In this document: positions 44,480 through 57,444 of the stretch, in pieces
Numbering within the stretch: the stretch's first letter is position 1
Layout of the letters: the number at the start of each line of letters is the position of its first letter
NCBI GenBank assembly: GCA_021292105.1
Contig: CM037860.1
Span: 14,650,698-14,714,697, forward strand
Source of the DNA: Anadara kagoshimensis
Lineage: Eukaryota > Mollusca > Bivalvia > Arcoida > Arcidae
Direction of reading: 5' to 3'
Length of the DNA stretch: 64,000 nt
The notes under the pieces: generated by a model
Told to the model about the DNA's origin: nothing
Seen by the model: the letters and a program-made list of their open reading frames with translations, nothing else
The model's database searches: none
Position numbers and translations under genes: made by a program

Positions 44480-45705
44480 CTGCCAGTAATTTTATCCTCT
44501 GTACTTTATATTAAAATTTACCACTACTTTATATTAAAATTTACCAATAAATTAATCTGAATTCTAAAAATAATCAATGAAAACATTATTAATTCATGTA
44601 CAAGTTAATACATAAAATTTAATAAATCGAAAACTGATACTTGAATTACTCAGACCAATCGCATGGTTTTGCAAACTGGCCTATGCCTGATGCTAAAGAG
44701 TGCATTTCTGTAGTGCAGTTAGGAAAAACCCAATTATAAGCTGATATATAACCAGTAAGATATGAAATTTTAATGAATGTTGTATACTATTTCCTTATAT
44801 TAATCATCATAAAAATACATTACACATTTATGACAATGTATTGATAAACTCATTACTAATGCAAAAATAATTACGGTACTACTGCATCAATGTAACTTCT
44901 CATAATGGGACCATCGTTTTATTCCCCAAACTATTTTCAGAAGAATTATTTTCAGAGTTATTATAATATTGGTTATAATACATGTGTGTATGTACTGGTA
45001 ATGGTAAGAGATACATTATTAAAAGAAAACAAGAACCAAATTATTAAATTGAAACAAAATTCAATAAACTCATAATTTAGCATAGTGAATTGAAGAACAT
45101 TAAAGATTGCGGTATGGATCCAGATTGGCTAGAAAAACTGAAAAAGTTCAAAATTTGTCAAACATTCTCAATTTAATAGATAAAAGACAAAAACCACACA
45201 GCAGTATGTATGACATGACATTAAACCAATACTTGGCTTATCCATGATAGATTTTCTTGTCATGGTTAAAGAAATGACTATTTTATGCTAAATTTAAAAG
45301 CAATTCATTTATAATGTATGGGGTAAGATATATATTTATATCAAAAGCTAAAATTGTCAAAAATGGACCTAGTTCAAAGTGCAAAGCAAAAGGCAGAACA
45401 ATGACAAACTAATTTACACCCATGAAGTTCCAAAGTATCTGATAAGCCATTTTGCAGAAATGCTCTAAAGAAGATGGAAAAGAAGCAGAGTTAATGCAAT
45501 ATGTTCCAAATTAATTTTTGGATCATAATAAGGACTTTGCGAAGGATGTGGTCTGAAGGTTGGTAGGCACTATTATTCTACTGATCAAATACAGGCAAAC
45601 AATTCTAAAATATTCTTCCATGATACTTGAACCCACTACGTAATTTACCAAAATAATTCATCAATTTTATTGCATGTATCTCTTAAATATCTAGTCTAAC
45701 ATAAA
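44480..45705. other. Non-coding stretch without recognised features
   Basis: AT-rich; a short TTTATATTAAAATTTACCA duplication near 44504-44545 is the only repeat seen. Confidence 0.5.
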
Positions 45706-45707
45706 AT

Positions 45708-45708
<1 letters not shown>

Positions 45709-45758
<50 letters not shown>
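45709..45758. repeat. (CA)25 microsatellite
   Basis: Pure CA dinucleotide run of 50 bp. Confidence 0.97.
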
Positions 45759-45762
<4 letters not shown>

Positions 45763-46310
45763 AAAAATGTGCGAACTTTGACTTTTTATAATTATCTGTA
45801 AGTAACTTTGACCCTTGATAAGTTTTACTACCTGTATTTTGTGAGTTAATGAAGAAGCAGACTATTTTATCCGTGTTATCTGGTTTGGACTAATAAAGAT
45901 GTTGATAATAGGTACTACCAGTATCTCTAACCAAATATTGTCTGACAAGACCTCATTTTATCTCCATTACTGAAAACAATGCATCTGAATAACTTAATCC
46001 TTAGTGAATCTAAAGTCTATAGACTAAATGCCTTCAAACAGCAAATAAAGAACAAATCTTGTAACTAGTTCGATCTGAAAAATGACTTATATGTTTTATA
46101 CTTATAAATTATTTAACTAGTCTGGTCTGGGAAAAAAAAATCTGACTTGGTGGCAAAAATCGTAGTTTAAGCTACAAGTACAACTGCTATATACATTGTT
46201 TAATTAGAGGGGAGTGGATTAATGGTGTTTGAACACCCAATCAAAATACCAGCTTTTTAGCTATTCATGACAAGAACTATTTTATTAATCTCTATCTACC
46301 GGGTATTAAT

Positions 46311-46590
46311 AAATTTGTGTATGCATGTGAAGTGTGAGTGTGTTTTATGGTCTGCCGTGTACCAGTGCACACTCAAGGCGACTTTAAGGTGCTAGCTTGC
46401 TGAGTTAGTATGCCATAGACAAGCCTACCACTCCCCCAGTCACATTATACTGACACAGGTAAAACAGTAAAGGTCCTTGGCAAAGAAAATTCACTTTCCC
46501 ACATGTGGTCTGAGCAGGACTTGAACTCACAGCGGTGAGAGACCCTGGATTTGTAGACCAACGCCTTATCCATTAGGTCACCGCTGGCCT
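46311..46590 (-). repeat. SINE-3 copy, 3'-truncated
   Basis: On the minus strand the head GCGGTGACCTAATGGATAAG and TGAGTTCAAGTCC (A and B boxes), then CCACATGTGGGAAAGTGAAT, TAATGTGACTGGGGGAGTGG and CCTTGAGTGTGCACTGG, ending near CACATGCATACACA. The AGCTGAAA...(AACC)n tail is missing. Confidence 0.8.
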
Positions 46591-46788
46591 CTTTTACTTA
46601 TAACAAGTTGGTCAGATCTAATTTGGTGGAGAAAACTAAAATGCTCAAAAGGAAACCATGAACCTTTGGTAAGAGAACCAACAAACCAATAGTCTTGTAA
46701 TAAACTGAAACATTGCTTGTGTGAAATTGTTAAGCTACCCTTACAGCAAGACCTTTTGGCATAATATTGGTTAAGAAATCTAAACCAA

Positions 46789-47082
46789 CAAAGTAATAAT
46801 TTCAAATTTCAGACATTTCCTGACCTAAAATGGTAAAGCAAAGTAATAATTTCAAATTTCAGACATTTTCTGACCTAAAATGGCAAAGCAAAGTAAAGAA
46901 TTCAAATTTCAGACAATTTCTGACCTAAAATGGTAAGGCAAAGTAATAAATTCAAATTTCAGACAATTTCTGACCTAAAATGGTAAAGCAAAGTAAAGAA
47001 TTCAAATTTCAGACAATTTCTGACCTAAAATGGTAAGGCAAAGTAATAAATTCAAATTTCAGACATTTTCTGACCTAAAATG
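46789..47082. repeat. 50-bp tandem array, six units, 100-bp higher order
   Basis: AAGTAATAATTTCAAATTTC-type starts fall exactly at 46791, 46841, 46891, 46941, 46991 and 47041: no indel in 300 bp. Units 3 and 5 (AAGTAAAGAA...GGTAAGGCA) are identical and units 4 and 6 (AAGTAATAAA) nearly so, hence a 100-bp dimer has been copied. The first units form the edge of a chance frame (46578-46805 minus). Confidence 0.93.
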
Positions 47083-47464
47083 AATGATAAGTTCCAACAT
47101 TATTACTATCTACATCTTAATGCATGAATAGTCAATGTTTGATTACCAAAGATAATAAATTTATCTTACATCATACACCCAAATGGTATGGAAATGCCAG
47201 AGGATATACAGTTATTATGAATAATAAGCTGAAAGTATTAAACAGACAGAAAAAAATATATATGATGCAAAAATGTTAAAAATCGATACTGGAGAACAAT
47301 AATGTGATGTCACCAGGGAGATGTCATGGAGATAAAACATTCCTCTTTAATTGTTTTACTATAATTATGCTAAACCTCTATATTTATGTTTTAGCCATTA
47401 AAACCATTAAATGTATTAGACTACAAGGTTTATTTCTATCTAAACCCTGATGATGCAGGAAGAG

Positions 47465-47680
47465 GAGTAGAGTAAAGGAGTTTTATGCCCCAGTCATGAT
47501 TTTTCACTAATATCAAGACAGTCAGTTCTAGGAACATGGAGGATACCCAAGTGCCTATATAGAAAACCAATGACCTTCAGCAAGTGACCTAACAGACTCT
47601 CTTGCATTACAATCTGTAATTTAAACTGGGCAGCGAGAGGTACTGCGATCTGTAAGCAAACCATTTAAACCAGTTGAACA
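47465..47680 (-). repeat. SINE-2 copy
   Basis: GAGTAGAGTAAAGGAG, TTTTATGCCCCAGTCATGAT, CAAGACAGTCAGTTCTAGGA, CATGGAGGATACCCAAGTGC, GCAGCGAGAGGTACTG; the family's inverted head ends near 47680 and is degraded. Confidence 0.75.
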
Positions 47681-47689
47681 CAAAAGTCC

Positions 47690-50615
47690 CAGCAAAAAGA
47701 AGAGCATGATACTAAAATTACTACAATTGATTGTTGATCGAAAAATGTTTAAAATATTAGGTATTGGTGAGTGTAAAATTAATTAGTAGAAGATATTTAA
47801 AATGCATAATGGGCATAGCTAGAGATCAATACATTCTTCCATCCAATAGCACTGTCAGACTACCATCCAACCCAATGTCACTATAAGGTTCTAAAAAGTT
47901 TTCATTAACATCTGCAAAATTTCAAAAGTTCAATGCACTTCGAGATGTTGAAGTTTCATTGAACAATTTGCTGGTTTCTTGATATTTTTAAATTATCAAT
48001 AATAGAAGGAAACTGTAATATATATCTACCTTATTTTTTAATTTTAATCTCATATATGCGGCAATAACCTTGCCATGAAGGCTTAAGTATGTGAAGGACA
48101 ACAATGAAAAAATGTTTGAGAAGCACACAAATAAAGACTGGGAAAGATCAAAATGTTTGTATGTTGAACACCAAAATAAAGGCTAACTTTGTTAAAGACC
48201 AAAACTCAGGCTCATTTAGTGAAAAACAAAGTCAAAAACCTATAATATTTCTCGTTATTTCAGTCAAGTTAACAAGTGTTCAAACAGTAAAGGCTACAGT
48301 TTTGCATAAATTCAGCCACATTCTGAATACAGAGTCAAAGCATTGAACTGCTTTTATCTTTTGAGTACTTTTCATAACAAAGACAAAGATCAGATGTCAC
48401 CAACAGAAAGGAAAGGATAGATCCATCAACAAAATGACTCAGTAACCATGGAAATGGTCAGTGTATTAAACTACATACTGTACCTATATAAAGACATTTT
48501 AAATTAATATCCTTCTGTCTGTCTCTCTGAATAAGTCTTTCTTTGAAAGCAATCAAGGATTAGAACAACTGGGACATATATACACATATATCTTTCCGTT
48601 ACCATGGAAATTAAGTATTATTTATGTCTTTAATGAGATCAATATCCAATATTGATATCCAGAAATCACACATCATCAAGCATACAACTCATAATAGTAT
48701 TATAACAAAAATCATTAATGTCTGGATAAAGCAATATGAGATAAACAAATCTGACACCATCTAGAAAAACTCCAAGGTATCACTATGGAAACATTTGAAC
48801 AATTTCAATTTAAAGATTTTTTTCATGAGAACTAAGAAAAAAACACTAAAAATAATCATGGAACTATTTGCTCACCTGACAACATGTTCAATATTTTTTG
48901 CAATACTTTAATAGAAGTTTTCATAGATGAAAGGGCGCTTATTAAATGCAAAATAATCTAATTGACCTTAGGATGTAATCCATAAGGAATCTAAGCTCTA
49001 TATATTGTCTGTTCATTGTATGATATAGGGTCACATGTAGTTTGCCCATTTAGGGCCCATTTACCAAGGTTACTTCTATTCCTAGAATGCTACATCAAAC
49101 ATACCTGAGGTATGTGTATTGTATGCACACTAGAAACAAATTTAAATATTTTCTAGAAATCCCTCTAAAATCCCCCATTTAGAGCCCCAATGCCAAGGTT
49201 TGTGCAAATTCAATACTATTTATCATAAGAATAATCAGGAAATGGAGATGGAGAAAATCAACGCTGTGGAAGGTGACAAATAAAATTAATGGCGAAAGTT
49301 TTTTGTCCGAGCTATAAAAGGAGATCTATTAAAGGCAGTTACTGATACCACCTGTTTCAAAGAAAATTAAAATTTCCGAAGTCAATTGCCATTACGTGGC
49401 AAACTGAATTATACATGATAATGCAAAGATGTAGTATTTATACTTACTATAATCACTGTTTCAAAACAGTTCAATATTTTATAAAAATATTTTTTAAAAT
49501 TTTTTAAAAATTTTATAAAAATATTTAAAAAAACTTTCTATTTGCAACTCAAACAATTAATTTTAGAGGGATTATTTTATGCTAAACTATATTGTCATGC
49601 TAATTACCCTGTTGTGTGTTCTCAAAGAAATGTAAATCACAAATTTTGAGTGGTAGCTAGTGACATCATAGCTAGAATGTATGTTCATATGTAATCAATC
49701 ACATAATGAATGATAGTTATATAAATGTAGCTCCTCATAACCAAAGGAAACAAGCATAGAAAACCAAGTGCCCCTGTCATACACAATAGCATCCTGATAA
49801 TATTAATGGTAATTTCTGTTAAACATATATAACACCAAGTCAGCAATTCTCCAATGTTTCATGGCTAACCTATATAAGTAATATGCAATGGAAATGGCCA
49901 TTTATTTGTTGAACTAATGTTGAATAGTCTCCTATGTTTCTTGTCTAACTTTGAAACATGAAATGTAAATGGTCATTAAATTGTTGCACTGCCATTCTTA
50001 CTGTGTCATCATTGACTGTCTCAGACAAAGTTGTGTAAATAATTCATAATCCTCTGATGAAATTGTTCCACTAGGATGCTTCTTTTCTGCATGTTAATTA
50101 GTTGATGTAGTAATAATGAATTAGTATTACCATACTTAAAGAGTCCGAGTCTTATACTGTATCTGCCACACAGCATGGGCCAGACAATTGGTTGAGTTCT
50201 CTAAATGATTTGTGACAAGTGTAATACAGTAGATACACTGACAAAACTGTTTCATCGTCCTTGTTCTTAATAAGATTGTTTGATCTGGAGGTCTAGGATA
50301 GATCTTCAGTTGGGACACTATGTGGGAAAGATGATTTCTGCTGTATACAGATAATCATTTGTATGCTGCCATAGTTTCTTAACAGGCTTTTACATTTTAA
50401 AGGTGGTTTAGCAACATATTGAGAGAGACTGATCAAGAAGAATGTTTGGAACTTCAAAGTATTGTAGCAAAAAAAAAAAAAAAACAAAAAGAAAAAAAAA
50501 ACCCTGCATACCCTTTGTAACTGCATTGTGTGGGTATAAATAAGAAATCAATTTGGAACCAAATCAATTAATACAGAAACATGCAAACAAGTTTTATCTC
50601 ATCACAATACCAACG
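47690..50615. other. Long non-coding stretch (candidate intron)
   Basis: AT-rich and unique, with an AT-only palindromic patch near 49480-49535 and a poly-A run at 50470-50500. The 80-codon plus frame at 48104-48346 shows repetitive AAAGACCAAAA-like wording and no motif. Confidence 0.5.
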
Positions 50616-50677
50616 ATCTTACCTGTGTGGTAAAAATCCAAACAATGGTTGTATCTAAAACAAACTGATTAACTTAC

Positions 50678-50820
50678 CTGTTCAGTGACTATAATGAAGA
50701 AATAATCCAATGAAGTAAATAACTGATATATGGATCCAAACAAAAGTTCCGCTATATTATCCAAATCCTGAATAAATATTAATTTCCCTTAATTTGTTCG
50801 TTTTGTATCCCTAGTTCTAT
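50678..50820 (-). other. Candidate non-coding leader exon, 143 nt (alternative donor gives 198 nt)
   Basis: On the minus strand a long pyrimidine tract and TTTGTGTTTTTCAG (AG at 50822-50821) precede the segment, and CTGAACAG|GTAAGTTAAT (GT at 50677-50676) follows: both near-consensus. A second donor CCACACAG|GTAAGATCG lies 55 nt further (GT at 50622-50621). All three frames contain stops, so if real it is an untranslated internal exon. The same strand as the signal-peptide exon at 9111-9212 suggests, without proving, one long transcript. Confidence 0.45.
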
Positions 50821-50829
50821 CTGAAAAAC

Positions 50830-51150
50830 ACAAATAAAGAGAAAAATAAAAAATAGGTGAAGAAAAATCTTTTATATTCTTCAAATAAAACATCTGTAAT
50901 TTGTTTTCTTTTGCCATTATGTAGTGCAATAACTAGTACTATCTCAATTACCAACACAATACTTGTTTGTCGTCAGTTCCATTTTTTCAGCATGTTGTTT
51001 GTGTAACATAATTATCAGTCATATAAATTCAGGTTGATAATGCCAAGATAAATCAAGTGTGTGAGAAAACATCACACAGGTAACAGAGGCAATACACATC
51101 ATAGACGAGGCAATACACATCACAGACAGGTATACACCAAAATCCAGGAG
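50830..51150. other. Non-coding stretch
   Basis: No recognised feature apart from a small CAATACACATCA(T/C)AGAC duplication at 51089-51126. Confidence 0.5.
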
Positions 51151-51155
51151 AGATA

Positions 51156-51365
51156 CAGTACAGACTTGTCGAAAGTTTAACAGTGAGCTGACAAAGAGGA
51201 ATCTGTCCACTGGCTGAGATGTGGCTAACTAATGGCCAAAAAGCTGCTGTGAGGTAGACAGCAGCTGACAGAAAGCTGTCAAGATATAGACACTAGGACC
51301 GAGATGAGATTCTAATCTGTTCTTATTTGTTTGCATAGTGTTAAGCTTTCAACAGGCCTGTACCG
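51156..51365. mobile_element. MITE family M copy E, 210 bp
   Basis: TA at 51154-51155 and 51366-51367. Starts CAGTACAGACTTGTCGAAAG and ends AAGCTTTCAACAGGCCTGTACCG. The interior GAGATGTGGCTAACTAATGG and TGACAGAAAGCTGTCAAGAT parts match copies A and D. Confidence 0.82.
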
Positions 51366-51997
51366 TATGCTAAATAAATAATAATAAAAAAAACCAGCAT
51401 AAATCAGAGGGGTAATAGACATGGGGAGATATGCTAAATACATTGTTATACAATCATACACATCTCAAACATGATAAAGATTACATACTACAATGTCTCC
51501 TAATTAAATAATTACGATACTATAAAAAGCTCCCGTCAATTTATCTGTTAGATAGGGCAATGTTGTTGATGTTAGTTACATCATACAAACATGATGGAAT
51601 ATTTAGTATTAGAATGTAGAAATGTATTCTCAAGCTGACTGAAATAATATGAGAGATAATGACACACAAAAAATACATTGTATCTAACTCTCAAAAAAAT
51701 TAATTAACCAAAGTAAATATACACAAGATATCAGTGTCTGACTCTGACACTTTCTTGGAGAAAACTTCGACAACAAGCATGAATATATGAATATAGATCT
51801 CATCATCATAACCCCCTCTTTTATATGATAAAACAATAATGATGTACATGACATAACAGAGACATCAGAAATTCTGACATTTTTAGCAAAACTGATTTTT
51901 TTCAAAACAAAAAAATAATATTTTTTAGTTTTACATCTTATAAACCAATTACCAGTTTACCAACCAAGCAGCAGTCTATCTCCTAAAAGAAGGGAAG

Positions 51998-52241
51998 GAC
52001 CTTGGTGGAAAGTGGTCTAGTCTAAAGCACATGCTTACTGATCATAGTGCCTCTCACTGCCTATGTTTGAATCCCACTCGGGACAGATCCTAATGGGAGA
52101 AAGTTTACATCAGTTTGCTTGCTGAAGATCAGTGGTTCTCTCCAATCACACTGTTTCCTCTACCATCCTAAAAATAATCACCTTGATATAATTGAAAGAA
52201 CCTAAATAACTGGGGTGTCAAACACCATTACTCTACTTCAC
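51998..52241 (+). repeat. SINE-2 copy, plus orientation
   Basis: Head first: GGAAAGTGGTCTAGTCTAAA (A box) and GTTTGAATCCCACTC (B box). Then the family body in reverse order to the minus copies, ending GGGGTGTCAAACACCATTAC and TCTACTTCAC. Useful for defining the family 3' end. Confidence 0.8.
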
Positions 52242-52925
52242 TTGTACTGACAGAGTATGAATCAGTATCATAATCTAAAGTAAGAAATTGTAAAAAAAAG
52301 TTTAATTAATAATGATATCAAGAAGGATTAAAATGCCAAATTCCAAAATTGAAATAGGGTTTTCTCTGTGGGTTGTAGAATGTAATAAAGAGACCCCTGA
52401 GAAAAAAGTCACAGACAACTAACGATAGACCTGATGCACTATGTGATTACATAACACACAATTTCTAGTAATACAGGAAGTATTATCATTTACCAACAAG
52501 GCTTTCTACAATAGCTGTGTTATCTCTATAAATATATCATTTTGGCAAATTTCCACTTATTTTCCAGTCAAATTAAATCCATTCACAGTTTTAACAAGGT
52601 CAGAATGAAATAAAAGTGCTGTCTACAAGTAATTAAGTAATGCATTACTAAAACTGAAAAGAGAACCAACTAATTAATGACTGCCAGAGTGAAATACAAT
52701 AAAAAGATGTTCATGATCATGTGAGTCTTCCTGTATGTTCATGCAACATATACCGATGCATTGTAAGTTATATCCGTACAAACCCTTCTTAACCAATTAA
52801 CTGATTTTAGGCTTTTTTACAGTATTGTTCAGAGGGTTGGTCTTTTTGCATTGTCTACTTACTGGTAACCTGGTAACATACAAAAAACAAATTTTACCGC
52901 AAAGAAATCAGTGGCTTTCATTTAC

Positions 52926-53086
52926 CTCAAATGGGTTGCAATTTTTATGTCCCTTAAATGGTTAGACCATATCTGATCTATGCAGTAAACGGACCAATCA
53001 AACCATCCACAACGGTAACAAAATGCAGACCAAGCTATACCTATGAAGTCTGGAAAATACCTGACAAACCATATTAGAGAAACATT
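52926..53086 (-). other. Candidate exon, 161 nt
   Basis: On the minus strand an unusually long pyrimidine-rich tract (53130-53090) ending CTTCACCAG (AG at 53088-53087) precedes the segment; CATTTGAG|GTAAATGA (GT at 52925-52924) follows. One frame is open through the whole exon and forms part of a 94-codon frame (52922-53206), with residues such as WFVRYFPDF and CYRCGWFDW, but I recognise no family. If joined to the 50.7-kb exon it must be leader sequence, because that exon has stops in all frames. GC content is above local level. Confidence 0.4.
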
Positions 53087-53089
53087 CTG

Positions 53090-54245
53090 GTGAAGAGTTG
53101 AAGCAGGAGAAAGAAGAAAAAGAATAAAAAAGACAGCAAAACCTACTTTGTTTGGGGTATATAACAAGAAAGATATTTTATAAAATCTCAAATAATTTTT
53201 CTGCATTCTAAATCTCTAAATCATAACTTTGCATTCAACTGATATTCCAAAGAAATTATGAGTTATAGTACTCACTTCTTTTGACTAGAGACCATTCTGA
53301 CATTATTTTCAGTGCTTGTCTAAGGTTGAAAGTTTATAATATGTGGCCTCAATATGTGATAATTTATTTAAATGTGTTTTATCAAATAATTCTTATTTTC
53401 ACTGTTTTCTAAAATTTTATTGAAGCAGTAATTAGTTAAAACTTAAATTAGTATATATCTAAAACCTTCAATATATACACATACAGATCAGGCATGTTGT
53501 CTGTAAAACTGATTAAAACTAAAATTTCAACATCTAGTTAAACCCTAGATTTATCTCCAATCACCGCCTTAAGGTCAAACATTCTGAGTAGATGATCATG
53601 TTCCATTTAACAGCAGCCGTTTAACAACTCACTGCACATTGCATGCAAAACATCAGTTATATGTCTTAAAACACCGTATCCTTAATGCACTCTACACCTG
53701 GAGATGATTACCGTAGATTAGTATGGCTTCTACAAAATCACATGCTCAGTTTTAAGATGCTGTATGCGTGGATAGCAGGAATTCATAGAGGATATTGTAA
53801 ATAGAGATTTACTTTTGATCTTTTAATTCCTAGATAATCTCTGTTTGAATTCTATCTGCTACTTTATCAATTTTCAAACATGCAGTTTAAATTTTAACTA
53901 GGGAAAGATTCTATCTGCAATTTTATCAATTTTCAAATAAAAGTAGGGAAAGTAAAATGGTTTTAATTTGACGCTTGACTTTCTCAAAATCCCAAGAGTA
54001 ACTGAACTTCTTCAATTTGGAAGTCAAAGTCAAAAACATGGACTCAAGGGATAAAAGAAGGTCCTTAAAGGTACAAAAAGGAGGTTGTTGTGATGTAGTT
54101 TAACATCACAATAGCAATTTTTCAGCTATTTGCAAAGAGAACAATGTTAATAATCTGCACAGATTAATCTAAGAACAAGTTCATGTATGCACAAGAGAAA
54201 ATGGAGGCAGCAGAGTATAGGAAGTATTCTGGATAGAATTAATTT
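53090..54245. other. Non-coding stretch
   Basis: Holds a 59-bp tandem duplication at 53846-53955 (TCTATCTGC at 53851 and 53911). Otherwise unique. Confidence 0.5.
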
Positions 54246-54247
54246 TA

Positions 54248-54270
54248 ATTTTTTTTTTTTTTTTTTTTTT
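54248..54270. repeat. Poly-T tract
   Basis: About 21 consecutive T residues. Confidence 0.9.
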
Positions 54271-54274
54271 GACT

Positions 54275-56300
54275 GGTTTTGAGGGATATATAAATAGAAT
54301 ACAGTAGTTAAGAACATGCAGATATCAGTATCCAGACAATGCATAAACAACCCAAAGAGCAGATTAAGTTTTGATTTTCAACAGGAATGGTTAAAAAAAA
54401 TAATTAAAATGTGTCTAAGACACCTGTAGGAATACTAAATCTTGACAACTAAATTGATGTTTAAAATACATTACGTAAATGCATTAGATCAAAATTGCAA
54501 CAGTATTGGGCTTCATGACTAGGCAGATTTTCTAGAGGATAATAGATATACAAAGAGCCAGTTGATAATCAAAGATGCTTTGCAATCACGCTGTCACACA
54601 TATTGTTGACAATGACTGAAACAATCTGCCTAATGAAATTACCTTTTCCAAAACAATTTCCTGCTTTAAAACAAGAACTCATCAGGAACACAGTAACTCT
54701 AAACTACCAGTGTTTAACCATTTTTGAAACTAATGTATATAGTGTTTTAATGCACACATCCTAACTGGCACAATCTTCAGTCTGTTGAATGCAGCCAGAA
54801 ACAGGAAGACATTACTTGGTGTATAGATGAGTTCTATTTGTAGCTGACATTGATTCCAAATCAACATCTTAAATCCATCCAAAAAACAAAATCAGATTTT
54901 GTGATTTAAATTAAAGATAATTGCAACTTTAAATTGATTGACCCAGATTCCAGGAATTTCTGGAAGTTATCAAGCATCATAATGAATCAATAATCCTAGT
55001 TGAAGTTATGTTACAAAGTCAAATCTGAGTCAAGTGCTGACACGGAAAAAAGAGAAGAAAAAACACCACTTCCCTGTCAAACTGTCTTAATGTTTCTTAA
55101 TTAGAAAAGATCAGAATCTAGTTAAGAATTATGGCATCACATGCTATCAAAATAGGTTAGATGTAGTTTTAAACCTAAATACTAAACGTGAATCTCAAAA
55201 TTAATTTAAGAACTAAACTTATCAATTTTAAGAATTTTAATGTTGTTTAATTAATCCTAAATACTAAACTTGAAATCAAAAGTACAGGACAAGTTAATTT
55301 TAAGAATTTTAATGAAAATTTTTTTCTAACTAGATGAAATAAATATTTTTTAGTTTTTATTTATTATTTTGAATTTTTTTGAATACCCCTCCCAAAATAT
55401 TTTTCTAGCTGTCAACATAAATAATATTTCAAGCATTTTTTACTTAATTTTTTTCATCCTATCTAGATGGGATTTTTAAAAAAAAATACATTGCTGCCAT
55501 TTTTTTTTTTTACATAAGTTTTAAAAACAGGTTTCTTAAGACTGGGGTAATTTTGTCAATGTAAGAGGGAGATTACTCCAGGCAAACTGTGTATGTTAAA
55601 GCCATGAAGCCAAAACCATGTAGGATAAGGCAGTCTGCTTCTAAGTGAAAAGTCTAGTTACCTCAGTGAAAATATTTTAATTAAAGTGAAGAAAAGTGTA
55701 AGGGAATTTTTGCCTGATAGTGAATTTTTTATCTATCCTGAGTTATTTCATTAATCTTAAATAGAAATCAGTAAATTAAGCAGACTAATCAATCATCAAG
55801 TTTTGTAAAAACTATAAACATTTAATTCTTGTTTCATTAACTGCCAATTTTGCGTTTTCTGCAACACCTTGATTACAGGTTTAACACTAATGCATGATGG
55901 AATACTGATGATCTAAAACTGCAGAATCGTGTCAGACTGCTGGTAAAGCATGATAAATGACTTATTTTTCTATGATGATTACCGGAGGTTGTAAGTTTTC
56001 TTCAATGCTCACATGAAACGTGCCTTTTCTTCGAGTCGATAATAGAAAACTAACTCATCAATCTGTCAGCGTTTACTACAACTAACCCATTACTGTTTCC
56101 TTCATTCAAACCAATTTTTGGCAATTTATGATTTCTTAATGTTTTAAAGGAATCACTTCAGCATGATGTCAATTTCTTAAAGAAATTAAAATTTTAGTAA
56201 AACTACAGAATCAGTCAATGACTTTGACAAAAATATTACCCTTAAGAAAATGAAAATTATTGATTTTTCCAAGAAAAAGCACAATTAAAACCTTTTAAAG
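54275..56300. other. Non-coding stretch
   Basis: AT-rich. A partial duplication of TAAATACTAAAC and TTTTAAGAATTTTAATG blocks at 55175-55320 is the only repeat seen. A pyrimidine-rich minus-strand acceptor-like tract near 55045-55060 has no donor partner. Confidence 0.5.
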
Positions 56301-56302
56301 TT

Positions 56303-56306
<4 letters not shown>

Positions 56307-56352
<46 letters not shown>
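56307..56352. repeat. (GT)23 microsatellite
   Basis: Pure GT run of 46 bp. Confidence 0.97.
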
Positions 56353-56353
<1 letters not shown>

Positions 56354-56624
56354 CTATAAAGGTAACATTCAATGTTTGAGCTAATGTAACATGATCCATA
56401 TCCAAAGCACAATCCCAAAGTAATTACTTTGAAAGCTGACAAACTAAGTGAAACATTTGAACTTCGACATGGGAAGTGAAGCCAGTTACTCTGGAGGGTA
56501 AGCACCTCCTGTCTAGCTAGCTACACCTGCCATGTGAAAAACTAGTAAAACCAATTTTTTGCAAGGAGTAAGCTATAGGCATTCATAAAGATGGTTTACA
56601 ATGTGAATACATTTAATTTTCTTA

Positions 56625-56702
56625 TAGAGAGAGAGAGGCTGTGCTGAGGAAAGAGAGAGAGGCTTTATTGAGAGGAAGGGAGAAAGAGAAAGGGCTTTGT
56701 TG

Positions 56703-56733
<31 letters not shown>
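56625..56733. repeat. (GA)n-rich degenerate array
   Basis: GA dinucleotides plus a ~35-bp GAGAGAGGCT(T/G) unit repeated about three times, ending in a 28-bp pure GA run. Confidence 0.85.
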
Positions 56734-56734
56734 C

Positions 56735-57440
56735 ATATAAAATAAATCAAATGGTTGAATGCAAAAAAGGTATTTATATTGGTTATCAATACAAACAATA
56801 CAGATTTACTATAAGACTGTAAGTAATTATCATTTGTACATGTATATATAATAAATCTGGTACTTGTACATCTTTATAGTATACTTAATACACATCTCTA
56901 ACAAGTGTATGGTAACCATGCCAATTTATACTGTTTTTGTTTATTTCTGTTTATTTTCTGTAAAACAAAACAAATCATCTGTAATATACAAACATAATTT
57001 GCTTATCTCTCTACATACCAAACCAGGTTTTCATCTAACATCAAAACTTTTATTTCTATAAATTTCCAGAAATGCAAAGTTATATTGAAAGAGAAGTGCA
57101 TAGATTTTGGTAGTTCAAAGGATTTATGCAAGCCATTCAAAAGGAATTATTCTTAATCAAAGTGCAAACATGAGTGCTTTTCTGCACCCTATGGCATATT
57201 CACAAATACAGAATGTAAACCTGAATATTTATCTTTGAACTTGATACTTGTTTGGTATGTTCAGTCATATTTGTAGGGTCAGAAGTTAATCTTTAACATT
57301 TTTATTTAAAACTTCAAATGTGATATATTCCTTAATATTTGTATTCATGAACCTGCTTTATTTCCTTTCGGCACCAGGATAATAGACTGCAATTGTTTTC
57401 TGCTACATTACAGACATGTGTAATGGCATTCTAAAAGTGT
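56735..57440. other. Non-coding stretch
   Basis: AT-rich; no supported feature. Confidence 0.5.
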
Positions 57441-57444
57441 GCAA

